A stretch of 64,000 nucleotides of DNA from Ruegeria conchae (GTDB lineage: Bacteria; Pseudomonadota; Alphaproteobacteria; Rhodobacterales; Rhodobacteraceae): assembly GCF_000192475.1 (NCBI RefSeq), contig NZ_AEYW01000013.1:186001-250000 (forward strand), in the 5' to 3' direction. Shown piece by piece: positions 36,220 through 44,761 of this stretch. The position numbers and the translations under genes were made by a program. A model generated the notes under the pieces. It made no database searches and was not told the origin of the DNA. It saw nothing but the letters and a program-made list of their open reading frames with translations. Positions within the stretch are counted from its first letter, which is position 1. The number at the start of each line of letters is the position of its first letter.

Positions 36220-37929
36220 ATGGAAAAGAGGCTTGCTGCAGTGCTGGCGGCTGATGTCGCCGGATACTCGGCGTTGATGGATCAGGACAGGGACGGAACG
36301 CTCAAAGCACTGAAGATTTTCCGTGAAGATCATCTGATACCCGCTTTGGCAGTTCATGAAGGACAACTGATCAAAAGCATGGGTGACGGCTGGATTGTCG
36401 AGTTTCGCTCCGCATCAGCCGCGACAGAATTCGCGATTGCTGTTCAGCTCGCTGACCGACCAAAGGAGATCCAAATCCGCATCGGTATACATACCGGCGA
36501 AGTCGTTTCGGAAGGCGAGGACATATTCGGTGACGGTATCAACATAGCTGCCCGCCTGGAGGCATTAGCAGAACCGGGGCAGATACTGCTTTCAGACACA
36601 GCACATAACAGCTTAGACAGGAATGCCGCCGCGTCGTTCTCTGGTGGCCAGCAGACTGAGTTGAAAAACATTACTCGCCCCGTTGGTGTCTGGCAGTGGC
36701 CTGTCGGTTCGGCGACGACAAGTGCATCTGTCAAATCTGAGAAACCCGGTATTGCTGTGCTGCCGTTTGACAATATGTCGGGCGACCCGGAGCAAGAGTT
36801 TTTCGCCGACGGAATTACCGAGGACATCATAACAGAGTTGTCTCGATTTCGTTGGTTGATGGTCGTGGCGCGAAACTCATCTTTCACGTTTAAAGGAAAG
36901 AGTACCGACATTCGCGAAGTCGGGCAGGCGCTCGGCGTGAGATATGTGCTTGAGGGGTCGGTAAGGCGAGCAGGCCAGCGCCTTCGCATTACAGGACAGT
37001 TAATTGATGCAGAGAATGGCAGTCATCTTTGGGCTGATCGTTTCGATGGAACGCTGGACGATGTTTTTGACCTGCAAGATCAAGTCACACAGGAAGTTGT
37101 CACGGCGATCGAACCGTCCGTTCGCCATGCCGAGACGGTCCGCGCTCGGGCGAAACCGACGGAAAATTTGGATGCCTATGAACTTTATCTTCAGGCTCAA
37201 TCACACTTTCATCTGCTGACGGACGAAGACAACCGTGAGGCCATTCGCCTTACGCGTCTGGCGTTGGAGCGCGATCCCGATTACCCGTCGGCAGCTGGAT
37301 TGCTTGCGTGGTTGCATATCCAAAGGATGGTGCAGGGGCTGAAACCAATTGACGAAGGGCCAAAGGCCGCCGTCGCCGCAGCGGAACGTGTATTGTTAAG
37401 TGATCGCGCGGATGGAATTGCGTTGGCTTACGCCGCACACTCGATCTCGATGCTTGCACAAGACCTGCCGCGCGCGCGCGCAGTTTTCAAACAAGCACTC
37501 TCTGAAAATCCAAACGCTGCGATCGTTCATATGCTCGCTGGCATCAATCTGAATTTTCTCGACAGACCCGAAGAAGCCCTAGAACACGCTACACACTCGA
37601 TCAATCTCAGTCCAAAAGATCCGATGCGGCACGCAGCCTATGTCGGGCAAGCCTCCTCATTTTTCCAACTTGGCCGCTATGCCGAAGCCGTACAAGCCAA
37701 CCGAAATGCGTTGGCCATCAGGGCGAAATTCGTGATTACGCATCTCATGCTCATCGCATCCTTGGCTCAAAACGGAGACCTCGAGTCAGCAAGGGCTGCG
37801 GTAGCTGAACTGAAGGAACTTCGTCCGGATCTTGACATCAAAGAGCAAACGAGACTGCCCATATTCAGCGTTCCCGAATGCTCGGAGCAATGGCGGGAAG
37901 GATGGTTAAATGCAGGCCTTCCAATCTGA
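36220..37929 (+). CDS. Adenylate/guanylate cyclase with TolB-like and TPR regions
   Basis: 569-residue multidomain signalling protein. N-terminal class III cyclase domain (residues 1-165): KRLAAVLAADVAGYSALMDQ with the first metal Asp, GQLIKSMGDGWIVEF with the second, and DGINIAARLEALAEPGQILL with the Asn/Arg pair. A TolB-like segment follows (about 180-310, GIAVLPFDNMSGDPEQEFFA and ITEDIITELSRFRWLMVVAR). C-terminal TPR repeats (about 325-530) include LDAYELYLQAQSHFHLLTDE and APEEALEHATH-like units. GGGGGGAG precedes the ATG. Intact, and it lies back to back with the cyclase pseudogene. It may make cAMP; the substrate-specifying residues were not resolved. Confidence 0.88.
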   Translation: MEKRLAAVLAADVAGYSALMDQDRDGTLKALKIFREDHLIPALAVHEGQLIKSMGDGWIVEFRSASAATEFAIAVQLADRPKEIQIRIGIHTGEVVSEGEDIFGDGINIAARLEALAEPGQILLSDTAHNSLDRNAAASFSGGQQTELKNITRPVGVWQWPVGSATTSASVKSEKPGIAVLPFDNMSGDPEQEFFADGITEDIITELSRFRWLMVVARNSSFTFKGKSTDIREVGQALGVRYVLEGSVRRAGQRLRITGQLIDAENGSHLWADRFDGTLDDVFDLQDQVTQEVVTAIEPSVRHAETVRARAKPTENLDAYELYLQAQSHFHLLTDEDNREAIRLTRLALERDPDYPSAAGLLAWLHIQRMVQGLKPIDEGPKAAVAAAERVLLSDRADGIALAYAAHSISMLAQDLPRARAVFKQALSENPNAAIVHMLAGINLNFLDRPEEALEHATHSINLSPKDPMRHAAYVGQASSFFQLGRYAEAVQANRNALAIRAKFVITHLMLIASLAQNGDLESARAAVAELKELRPDLDIKEQTRLPIFSVPECSEQWREGWLNAGLPI

Positions 37930-37971
37930 GATAGCAAAACCAAAAAAGTGATCCAATCCGGAGGCTTCGTT

Positions 37972-38734
37972 GGATGTGTCGCAAACTTTTGAGACAGTCA
38001 GAGTTAGCGACTTACCTGACACACCTATCCTGCGATCTCTGCAAATTGCAGAAAACCAGATGTCGTAGTGTTGGGGAATTGCTGCTTTCGGATCATGTTG
38101 GCGACTTCGATGCCGTCCAGTGTGGCCGAGGCGGTTCTGAACGATTTGAACCCGCACATGTGCCGGATGCGACGCTTGATAAACTGATGATCCTGCTCGA
38201 TCAGGTTGTTTAAATACTTGGACCTGACTGTATGAATTTTGGCGGTGCAACCAAACCGATTAAGGATTTTGTTCACCTCTCGAATGCCCACTGCGTTGGC
38301 TCCGCTTTTGTCGATGACGATCTTGCTCGGGATTCCATTTGACGACAGAGCTTTGGCAAAGAACCTGGCTGCCGCTGGACGGTTCCAGCGCTCAGACAGC
38401 ATGAAATCATGGGTATTTCCTGCCTTGTCGACGGCCCGATAGAGGTAGATCCATTTGCCGCGAACAGGAATATAGGTCTCCTCCATACGCCAGGAGCTCA
38501 ACGTTGGGCGTTTCTTTGATTGCGCACGAGCTGCGACGATCGGCGAGTATTTCACAACCCACCTATTCAATGTGGCATGGTCAACTCGCACACCGCGTAC
38601 AAAACAGTATCCTTGGGAAGTGACAGCACTTCAATGAGATCATGCTCAATTAACCTGTTCGAAATCTATTCGGCGGAAACAATCGTCAGATCACACAGGC
38701 TCGTCAACTAGACCCCAGAGTTTGCGACACATCC
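37972..38734. mobile_element. IS6-family insertion sequence, decayed
   Basis: 763-bp element bounded by perfect 16-bp terminal inverted repeats: GGATGTGTCGCAAACT (37972-37987) and its complement (38719-38734), similar to the GGxTxTGTTGCAAA ends of the family. It encloses a single minus-strand transposase reading. The flanking 8-mers differ (GCTTCGTT left, GACATGCG right), so no target-site duplication remains. It probably no longer moves itself because the transposase is broken. Confidence 0.88.
38025..38643 (-). pseudogene. IS6-family transposase, internally deleted
   Basis: The open part (38025-38591) encodes about 189 residues of an IS6/IS26-like DDE transposase: VDHATLNRWVVKYSP, GKWIYLYRAVDKAGNT, KIVIDKSGAN (second catalytic Asp) and KYLNNLIEQDHQFIKRR (third catalytic Glu). 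The first catalytic Asp of the usual DETYI motif is Glu (MEETYI). Upstream, an ATG at 38641-38643 starts MISLK, and the adjoining frame gives PKDTVLYAV, both matching the normal N-terminus. About 19 residues (around the usual RYxVSYRDLEEIMAE helix) are missing, with frame changes. A full-length relative is about 235 residues. Confidence 0.8.
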
Positions 38735-38986
38735 GACATGCGTTGACCGAGATGCACGAGCGGTAGGAGATTGCAACTCAAGAGTGGCCGCGCCTACTGA
38801 CGCAGACGGCTGACTTTGCGGGAATCGGCAGTAAATGTTACTGTCGCCTTGTTGGCAAGATCGCCGCTAGGTTTCTCCGGCCATCGCGTTTCGTTATTAT
38901 TTTTGCAATAAGTTTTTTAGCCGTTCGGCCGGGCGATCCGGGGCCTCTGGGCCAGCGTTTCAGGATGCTTTTGAACGGAGGCAGAC

Positions 38987-41900
38987 ATGCCGGAAACAGT
39001 ATTTGAACGCGCGCCAGACGGCGCAATCATTGGACTTCAGCATCATGGCGACCCACTTGAGGGGCGTACAAAAGGAACCAGTGCGCTGGATGTGGCCCAG
39101 GCCTATGTCGCCGAAGTGGCGGGCTTCTACCGGATAACGCCTGATTTTCTTGATCGGCTCGGTGAGAGTGTTTCGGGCAAGTATGATCGCGAGGAGGGCA
39201 GCAAGCTGCGGCTGGAAGAATCCAAGGCGGTACAGTCCTTTCTGATCTTCACATTTCGCCAGACCCTTCACGGAATTCCGGTCTGGGAACGCGGCCTGAC
39301 GCTGCGAATGGCTGGTCCAGACAATGTGGTCACCGGTTCGTCCTCAAGCGTCGCTTCCGATATCGAACTCGGCAATCCTCCCACACCGCCGGCCAGCCGA
39401 GACAAACAAGCTGGCACGGTTCTGCGCGAAGCGGTGAAAGGGGCCAAATTCACAAAATTCAAAGTCAATGACATCCAGGACTTTGTTTATCGCTACGACG
39501 CGAAACATCGTCTGCCGCACAAAGAACCGGGCGAGATCGAAGGTGCCAAGTTGACCCCGCTGCCGGATATCGGCCGTGTACCAAAGGGCCTTAAGGACGG
39601 CGAATGGCGTTTCGCGAGCCTTGTGCATTTTGGCTGCAAAATTCCCGACTACGGAGAGCTGAACTGGCGGGCACTAGTCGACTGGGAAACCAACGCGGTG
39701 CTCTATATCCGGCCCTTGGTGGGCTGCGTCTCGGGCTATGTCTTTACTGACGACCCGATCTCACTTTCAGGAGATTCCGAGCTTGATCCGACGGCGCCGG
39801 TCGCGCTTTTGGACGCACAACGCGAGCTGGTGGCACTGGAACGGTTAATATTACCGGGCGGAGGCGCACCGGTGGAGCTGAGCGGCGAACTAGTGGCAGT
39901 ACGCGACCTCGACACGCCGAACATCGCCCCACCGACTGAAAATGCCGGTGCCGCATCGGTCTTTGACTATCCCGCCGACAGCGACGATTTCGCGGCAGTC
40001 TGCGCGTATTACAACCACGATTTCCTGTATCGCTTCGTCCAGTCTTTGGGCTTCGATCTGCTCAGCTATTTCGACGGGGTAACCTTTCCGGTGGATGTGG
40101 ATCACCGTTGGTTCAATCCCGCTGCAGGGCCGGTGAACGCCCAGGCCCCCGGCAATGCCATAGGCGACGGTGTTCTACGATTTCGCTATGCACTGGCGGC
40201 CAATGGGTCCACGGTCGGCATGGCTACAGACTCGCGCGTTTCGGCGCATGAGTTCGGGCACGCGGTGCTGTGGGATCATCTCAATTGGCCCAATTTCGGC
40301 TTTTGTCATGGCTTTGGTGACGCGCTGGCGGCAATTCTCTACGATCCGCAGGGCATCGCGCCGGATCGTTTCCGCACCTTCCCCTTCAGCAATCTGATCA
40401 CCCGGCGTTGGGATCGGTCGGTTGCCTCGGGCTGGGGCTGGGGTGGTACGATGGACGTGGGCGGATATCTGTCAACCGAGATCAACGCCACAACGCTGGG
40501 CCGGATCTATCGATCTTTGGGCGGTGACTCTACCGATCTGGACGACAGGCTACATGCCAGCCGCTACACGATCTATCTGATCCTGCAGGCGGTACCGCTT
40601 TTGGCCGGGATCGTGCCCAACACAGTCGAAGGTTTTTCCCGGGCCTTGCAGGAATCTGACCAGAACACTGCTCTATTCGACGGTGCAGCCGGAGGCTGGG
40701 CACACAAAGTGGTGCGCTGGGGCTTTGAGAAGCAAGCCCTCTACAACGGAGCACCGCCCGATGTGGACGTCTTCATTGATGACGGACGGCAGGGTGAATA
40801 CCCTTGGCAACAGTCAGGCAATGTCGCCCCCGGCATATGGAACCGGCATCGTCCCGACGGGGGCACCGACCATGAAACGCCGCGCCGCTGCGTCGAGAAC
40901 TATCTGTATGTCCGGATCGGCAATCGCGGCAACTACCCAGCCCAATCAGTGACGTTATCAATGGCCCGCGCGACCGAAGGTAAGGGTGCCACATGGCCGG
41001 ACGACTGGGAACCGCTTATTGTAGGAGAGCCCATCGGCCAGTCCGTGCATTGTGGCGACGAAGTGATCGTCGGCCCCATCCCGTGGTGCCCCGAGGACAT
41101 ATGCGAGGAATACGTCCTTGCCAGCGCGGATACGCCGGACGATCGCAGCAATGTCGAGACGATTGCAGGCAGTCTACCTGTCGACCGGCTGGCGCTTGGT
41201 GACAACAACGTCGCCCTCCGCCGATTGGAGGTAAACCGCGCCGAAGATGACACCCCTTGCTGCGAGGAGGAAGAACCGAAGATGACCTATCGTTACGCTG
41301 TCAAGTTCGTCTGCGGCTGTTCCAAAGGCCGCATTTTATCCACTGGCCGCTATCACACAGCAATTAACATCGGCAACGGCAGCGGAGAACCGGTGCGTTT
41401 CCGCAAACGGGTATCCTCTGCCTTGCCAAACGAGAAACCGGGCAATGTCTCAGCCAGGACAAAAAACAAACTCGGACCTTGGGAATCGATGGAGATCGAT
41501 TGTGAAGACGTGGCGCGACATCTGCGTGTGGCCGAGTGCTGTTTCCTGAAGGGGTTCGTCTTTATCGACAGCGAAACACCGCTGGACGTTGTCGCGGTCT
41601 ACACCGCAGCCCATGGTGAAGGCGAAGTGGAAACAATCGATGTCGAACCGGTCGTGCCTCGGCTGATCAAAAAGACGCCACCACCACCTCCTCCACCTCC
41701 GCCTCCGGATACCGAAGAGAAGCCGGATTTGATCCCGGTACAGCCCTTCCCGCCCGGTCCGCCACCCTTCCCGGCTTGGTATTGTGAGGAACCACGCAAG
41801 TTGAGGATCATCGTGCGTAACATTGGTGCAGGGGCCGCGGGACCATCGACCACACGGGTCGATTTCTTCCAGAGCGGCGTGGTGGTAGACTTGCCAACGC

Positions 41901-42076
41901 CGGCGTTGGGGCCAAACGGGGATGAGACCACCCTGTCGCTCGTCTTCCCTGACGACGTCAAAGGTGGCGAGCAGATCCCCTTCAAGATTACCGTCAATGC
42001 CAATCCGGTCGATGGCGTGGTGGAGATTGACACCACCAACAACAGCGACTCCTCTTCCTGCGGCCTGGCCAGCTAG
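38987..42076 (+). CDS. Large M36-like (fungalysin-type) metalloprotease with C-terminal CARDB-like domain
   Basis: 1029 residues; GGAGG sits just before the ATG. Residues about 20-215 resemble an FTP-type propeptide. The catalytic core contains the gluzincin motif in RVSAHEFGHAVLWDHLNWP with HEFGH at residues 421-425. The segment expected to give the third zinc ligand reads GFCHGFGDALAAIL, with His where M36 enzymes have Glu. A Cys-rich middle (about 690-860) is followed by a run of ten prolines (about 898-908) and a C-terminal beta domain (about 930-1029, ending near VVEIDTTNNSDSS) like CARDB adhesion modules. No signal peptide is visible, so any secretion would use another route. Monocistronic, 250 bases after the IS element (nothing recognised between). 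Confidence 0.78.
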   Translation: MPETVFERAPDGAIIGLQHHGDPLEGRTKGTSALDVAQAYVAEVAGFYRITPDFLDRLGESVSGKYDREEGSKLRLEESKAVQSFLIFTFRQTLHGIPVWERGLTLRMAGPDNVVTGSSSSVASDIELGNPPTPPASRDKQAGTVLREAVKGAKFTKFKVNDIQDFVYRYDAKHRLPHKEPGEIEGAKLTPLPDIGRVPKGLKDGEWRFASLVHFGCKIPDYGELNWRALVDWETNAVLYIRPLVGCVSGYVFTDDPISLSGDSELDPTAPVALLDAQRELVALERLILPGGGAPVELSGELVAVRDLDTPNIAPPTENAGAASVFDYPADSDDFAAVCAYYNHDFLYRFVQSLGFDLLSYFDGVTFPVDVDHRWFNPAAGPVNAQAPGNAIGDGVLRFRYALAANGSTVGMATDSRVSAHEFGHAVLWDHLNWPNFGFCHGFGDALAAILYDPQGIAPDRFRTFPFSNLITRRWDRSVASGWGWGGTMDVGGYLSTEINATTLGRIYRSLGGDSTDLDDRLHASRYTIYLILQAVPLLAGIVPNTVEGFSRALQESDQNTALFDGAAGGWAHKVVRWGFEKQALYNGAPPDVDVFIDDGRQGEYPWQQSGNVAPGIWNRHRPDGGTDHETPRRCVENYLYVRIGNRGNYPAQSVTLSMARATEGKGATWPDDWEPLIVGEPIGQSVHCGDEVIVGPIPWCPEDICEEYVLASADTPDDRSNVETIAGSLPVDRLALGDNNVALRRLEVNRAEDDTPCCEEEEPKMTYRYAVKFVCGCSKGRILSTGRYHTAINIGNGSGEPVRFRKRVSSALPNEKPGNVSARTKNKLGPWESMEIDCEDVARHLRVAECCFLKGFVFIDSETPLDVVAVYTAAHGEGEVETIDVEPVVPRLIKKTPPPPPPPPPPDTEEKPDLIPVQPFPPGPPPFPAWYCEEPRKLRIIVRNIGAGAAGPSTTRVDFFQSGVVVDLPTPALGPNGDETTLSLVFPDDVKGGEQIPFKITVNANPVDGVVEIDTTNNSDSSSCGLAS

Positions 42077-42081
42077 GGAGC

Positions 42082-42134
42082 GCCGCGGGTAGCCCGGGCC
42101 TGTATTGGCCCGGGCTGCGCGGCCACGAATTTTT
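42082..42134 (+). terminator. Intrinsic terminator of the metalloprotease gene
   Basis: Nested hairpin: outer GCCGCG / CGCGGC and inner 10-bp perfect stem AGCCCGGGCC (42091-42100) / GGCCCGGGCT (42107-42116) with a 6-base loop, followed by GAATTTTTGG. It lies 5 bases after the stop codon. From here to the tRNA at 42427 (292 bases) I see nothing else. Confidence 0.88.
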
Positions 42135-42426
42135 GGTAGCACAACTCCATTGCATTCAAGGAATAAGTCTCGTCCGCGGGGGTATCTTTCGCACCCATAG
42201 CGAACGGTAGGTTCGACGGGCCGCAGTGCAGCGACCGAGTGTGGTGGTCAACAGCCGGTTTGGACCTGTTGTGCCATGACTAGAGATGCATTCTTTCCTG
42301 ATGTCGAATTGGATCATCGATGTTTTAATAGCAAACAAAACTACCGGAAGGTTGAATTGTTTTCTTACTCTCGGGTGGTTCCACTTGACCTCCATATTCA
42401 CATGAAATAGGAGGTGCTGTACTTGA

Positions 42427-42500
42427 GCGGGCGTTGTGTAGTGGTAAGACCTTAGCCTTCCAAGCTAATGACGCGGGTTCGATTCCCGCCGCCCGCTCCA
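42427..42500 (+). tRNA. tRNA-Gly (anticodon UCC)
   Basis: 74 bases with encoded CCA. Acceptor stem GCGGGCG / CGCCCGC fully paired, discriminator T, D loop GTAGTGGTAA, anticodon stem TTAGC / GCTAA around loop CTTCCAA (anticodon TCC at 42459-42461), T arm GCGGG TTCGATT CCCGC. Intact by inspection. A displaced copy of its 3' half lies 94 bases downstream. Confidence 0.97.
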
Positions 42501-42594
42501 AGAAATCCCTTCCGACACATGACCTACAAAATCAGAAGAGATTTCTCCTTAAATATTTAATAAAAAACAAAATAATTTGAATTAAAGCGTTTGT

Positions 42595-42638
42595 CTTCCA
42601 AGCTAATGACGCGGGTTCGATTCACGCCGCCCGCTCCA
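42595..42638 (+). repeat. Displaced 3' half of tRNA-Gly, probable attachment-site scar
   Basis: 43 of 44 bases identical to tRNA-Gly positions 42457-42500, from the anticodon loop to CCA. The single change (A at 42624) breaks a T-stem pair. The 94 bases between the tRNA end and this copy are very AT-rich. This is what remains after an element integrates at a tRNA 3' half and is later lost or eroded. No integrase gene is visible in the window. The following 144 bases to the ABC gene hold nothing recognised. Confidence 0.85.
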
Positions 42639-42782
42639 GTTCTTTCCCCATGCCAGTTGCGTCAAATGGCCCTTATCGGGCTGCAAATCTCTGCCTTCAG
42701 CTTGACCATAACCGTCGCTGCCGCCAAGAAGCAGTGATTGACGCCCGTTTTGGGGCGAATGACCACAACGTAAGGGCCAGAC

Positions 42783-44603
42783 ATGGCAAATTCACGCTCC
42801 GCCAGTCCAGCGAACAAACCGGCTCCGGGCACTCAGGAAGAGCGCGCGGGATCCAGAAAAATAGGTGTTCTGGCATCGTTGTGGCCCTTCATGAAGCCTT
42901 ACCGATTACTGATGATTGGCGCGACACTTGCGTTGATTTTGACGGCGAGTATGACGCTGACGCTGCCGCTGGCAGTACGCCGGGTCGTTGACAATTTTCG
43001 CATCGAAGATGGCGAGCTGCTGGATTGGTACTTTTTGGCGGCTCTTGGTATTGCAGGCATTCTCGCGGTCGGGACGGGTATTCGCTATGCGTTGGTGACG
43101 CGGCTGGGCGAGCGTGTTGTCGCTGACATCCGGAGGGCTGTCTTCGATCGCGTGATTGGTATGAGCCCCGAGTTCTATGAACGGATCATGACTGGAGAGG
43201 TGCTCAGCCGGATCACGACCGATACGACGCTGATCCAATCGGTTCTCGGATCATCGGTATCGATCGCGTTGCGCAACATGCTGATGTTTGTCGGCGGGCT
43301 TATTTTGATGTTGCTGACATCGGCCAAATTGACAGGGATGGTCCTGCTGCTAATCCCCGCGGTGATCGTGCCTATACTGGTTCTGGGCCGCAGATTGCGA
43401 ACCATCAGCCGGGAAAATCAGGACTGGATCGCGGCGTCTTCTGGCAATGCAGGTGAGGCGCTTGGGGCGGTGCAAACTGTACAGGCCTTCACCCATGAAC
43501 AAGCCAGCCGTGCGCAATTTGGCGAAATGACAGAAATTTCGTACGAAGTTTCTCTGCGCCGTATTCAGACCCGTGCGGTCCTTACTGTGATCGTAATTTT
43601 CCTGGTGTTTTCTGGTATCGTCGGCGTGCTGTGGATGGGTGCGAATGACGTGCGCAATGGAGCGATGACCGAAGGTGTTCTGATCCAATTCGTGATCTAC
43701 TCGATCATCATGGCAGGCTCGGTCGCCGCCCTTTCGGAAATCTGGAGCGAACTGCAGCGCGCAGCCGGAGCAACTGAGCGGCTGGTCGAACTTCTAAACG
43801 CAGAGGATACGGTTAACGACCCTGCGCAAGCCAAGACGCCGCCAGCTCCGGTGCGGGGCGAGATTCGCTTTGACGACGTGACTTTCCACTATCCCGCACG
43901 CCCGGACGTGGTAGCGCTGGATCAGTTTTCACTGCAGATCGACCCCGGTGAAACCGTGGCCTTCGTCGGACCTTCCGGCGCAGGCAAGACAACCGTGATC
44001 CAGATGATCCAGCGGTTCTATGATCCGGATTCCGGGCAGGTAAGCCTCGACGGGCTTGATCTGCGCGAACTAGACCGCAACGACTTTCGCCAGCATATCG
44101 CGTTGGTTCCACAGGACCCAGTTATATTTGCCGCCTCGGCGCGTGAAAACATTCGTTTTGGCCGCCTGGATGCTTCGGATGCCGAGGTTGAGGCAGCGGC
44201 GCGCGCCGCTGTCGCGCATGAATTCATCTCGGCGCTACCTGAGGGCTACGACAGCTTTGTGGGTGAACGCGGTGTGATGCTCTCGGGTGGGCAGAGACAG
44301 CGCATCGCCATCGCCCGCGCCATTCTGCGCGACGCGCCAGTCCTGCTGCTGGATGAGGCCACCTCGGCACTCGACGCAGAAAGCGAGCGCGCGGTGCAGG
44401 GGGCTGTCGATAATATGCGGGCCGGGCGTACCACGCTGATCGTGGCGCACCGTCTGGCGACCGTGAAGAAGGCGGACCGGATTATCGTGCTCGAGGCCGG
44501 GCGCATTGTGGCACAGGGAACGCATGACGATCTGGTGTCGCAGGACGGTTTGTATGCCCGATTGGCGCGTCTGCAGTTCACTGACGGGGTGGCCGCAGAA
44601 TAA
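42783..44603 (+). CDS. ABC exporter, fused membrane and ATPase domains (MsbA/lipid type)
   Basis: 606-residue half-transporter that works as a homodimer, probably a lipid or drug flippase in the inner membrane. Six helices in residues about 40-330 (LLMIGATLALILTASMTLTL, LTVIVIFLVFSGIVGVLWMG). ATPase domain about 360-600 with Walker A VGPSGAGKTT, signature MLSGGQRQRIAIARAI and Walker B VLLLDEATSALD. The basic N-terminal tail (about 40 residues) is poorly conserved. The AAGGG before the ATG supports the start. Substrate unknown. Monocistronic. Confidence 0.9.
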   Translation: MANSRSASPANKPAPGTQEERAGSRKIGVLASLWPFMKPYRLLMIGATLALILTASMTLTLPLAVRRVVDNFRIEDGELLDWYFLAALGIAGILAVGTGIRYALVTRLGERVVADIRRAVFDRVIGMSPEFYERIMTGEVLSRITTDTTLIQSVLGSSVSIALRNMLMFVGGLILMLLTSAKLTGMVLLLIPAVIVPILVLGRRLRTISRENQDWIAASSGNAGEALGAVQTVQAFTHEQASRAQFGEMTEISYEVSLRRIQTRAVLTVIVIFLVFSGIVGVLWMGANDVRNGAMTEGVLIQFVIYSIIMAGSVAALSEIWSELQRAAGATERLVELLNAEDTVNDPAQAKTPPAPVRGEIRFDDVTFHYPARPDVVALDQFSLQIDPGETVAFVGPSGAGKTTVIQMIQRFYDPDSGQVSLDGLDLRELDRNDFRQHIALVPQDPVIFAASARENIRFGRLDASDAEVEAAARAAVAHEFISALPEGYDSFVGERGVMLSGGQRQRIAIARAILRDAPVLLLDEATSALDAESERAVQGAVDNMRAGRTTLIVAHRLATVKKADRIIVLEAGRIVAQGTHDDLVSQDGLYARLARLQFTDGVAAE

Positions 44604-44761
44604 AGTGACGCACCGGCACATCCGGAATCGCCGTTGCGTCATTCTACATTTTCTCACAGCTGATCGCTAAGCCCTTGCTTGCGCGAGTTGAGTTTTACTT
44701 CCATCTTGGAGGCAACGAAAACCCGCGCGTGACACGGGAGAGAGATCAGGGGAGGAGCCAC

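Noticed and set aside
42501..42546. AGAAATC/GATTTCT inverted repeat as tRNA-Gly terminator
   Set aside because: The loop is over 30 bases and lacks a T run; could be chance in AT-rich DNA.
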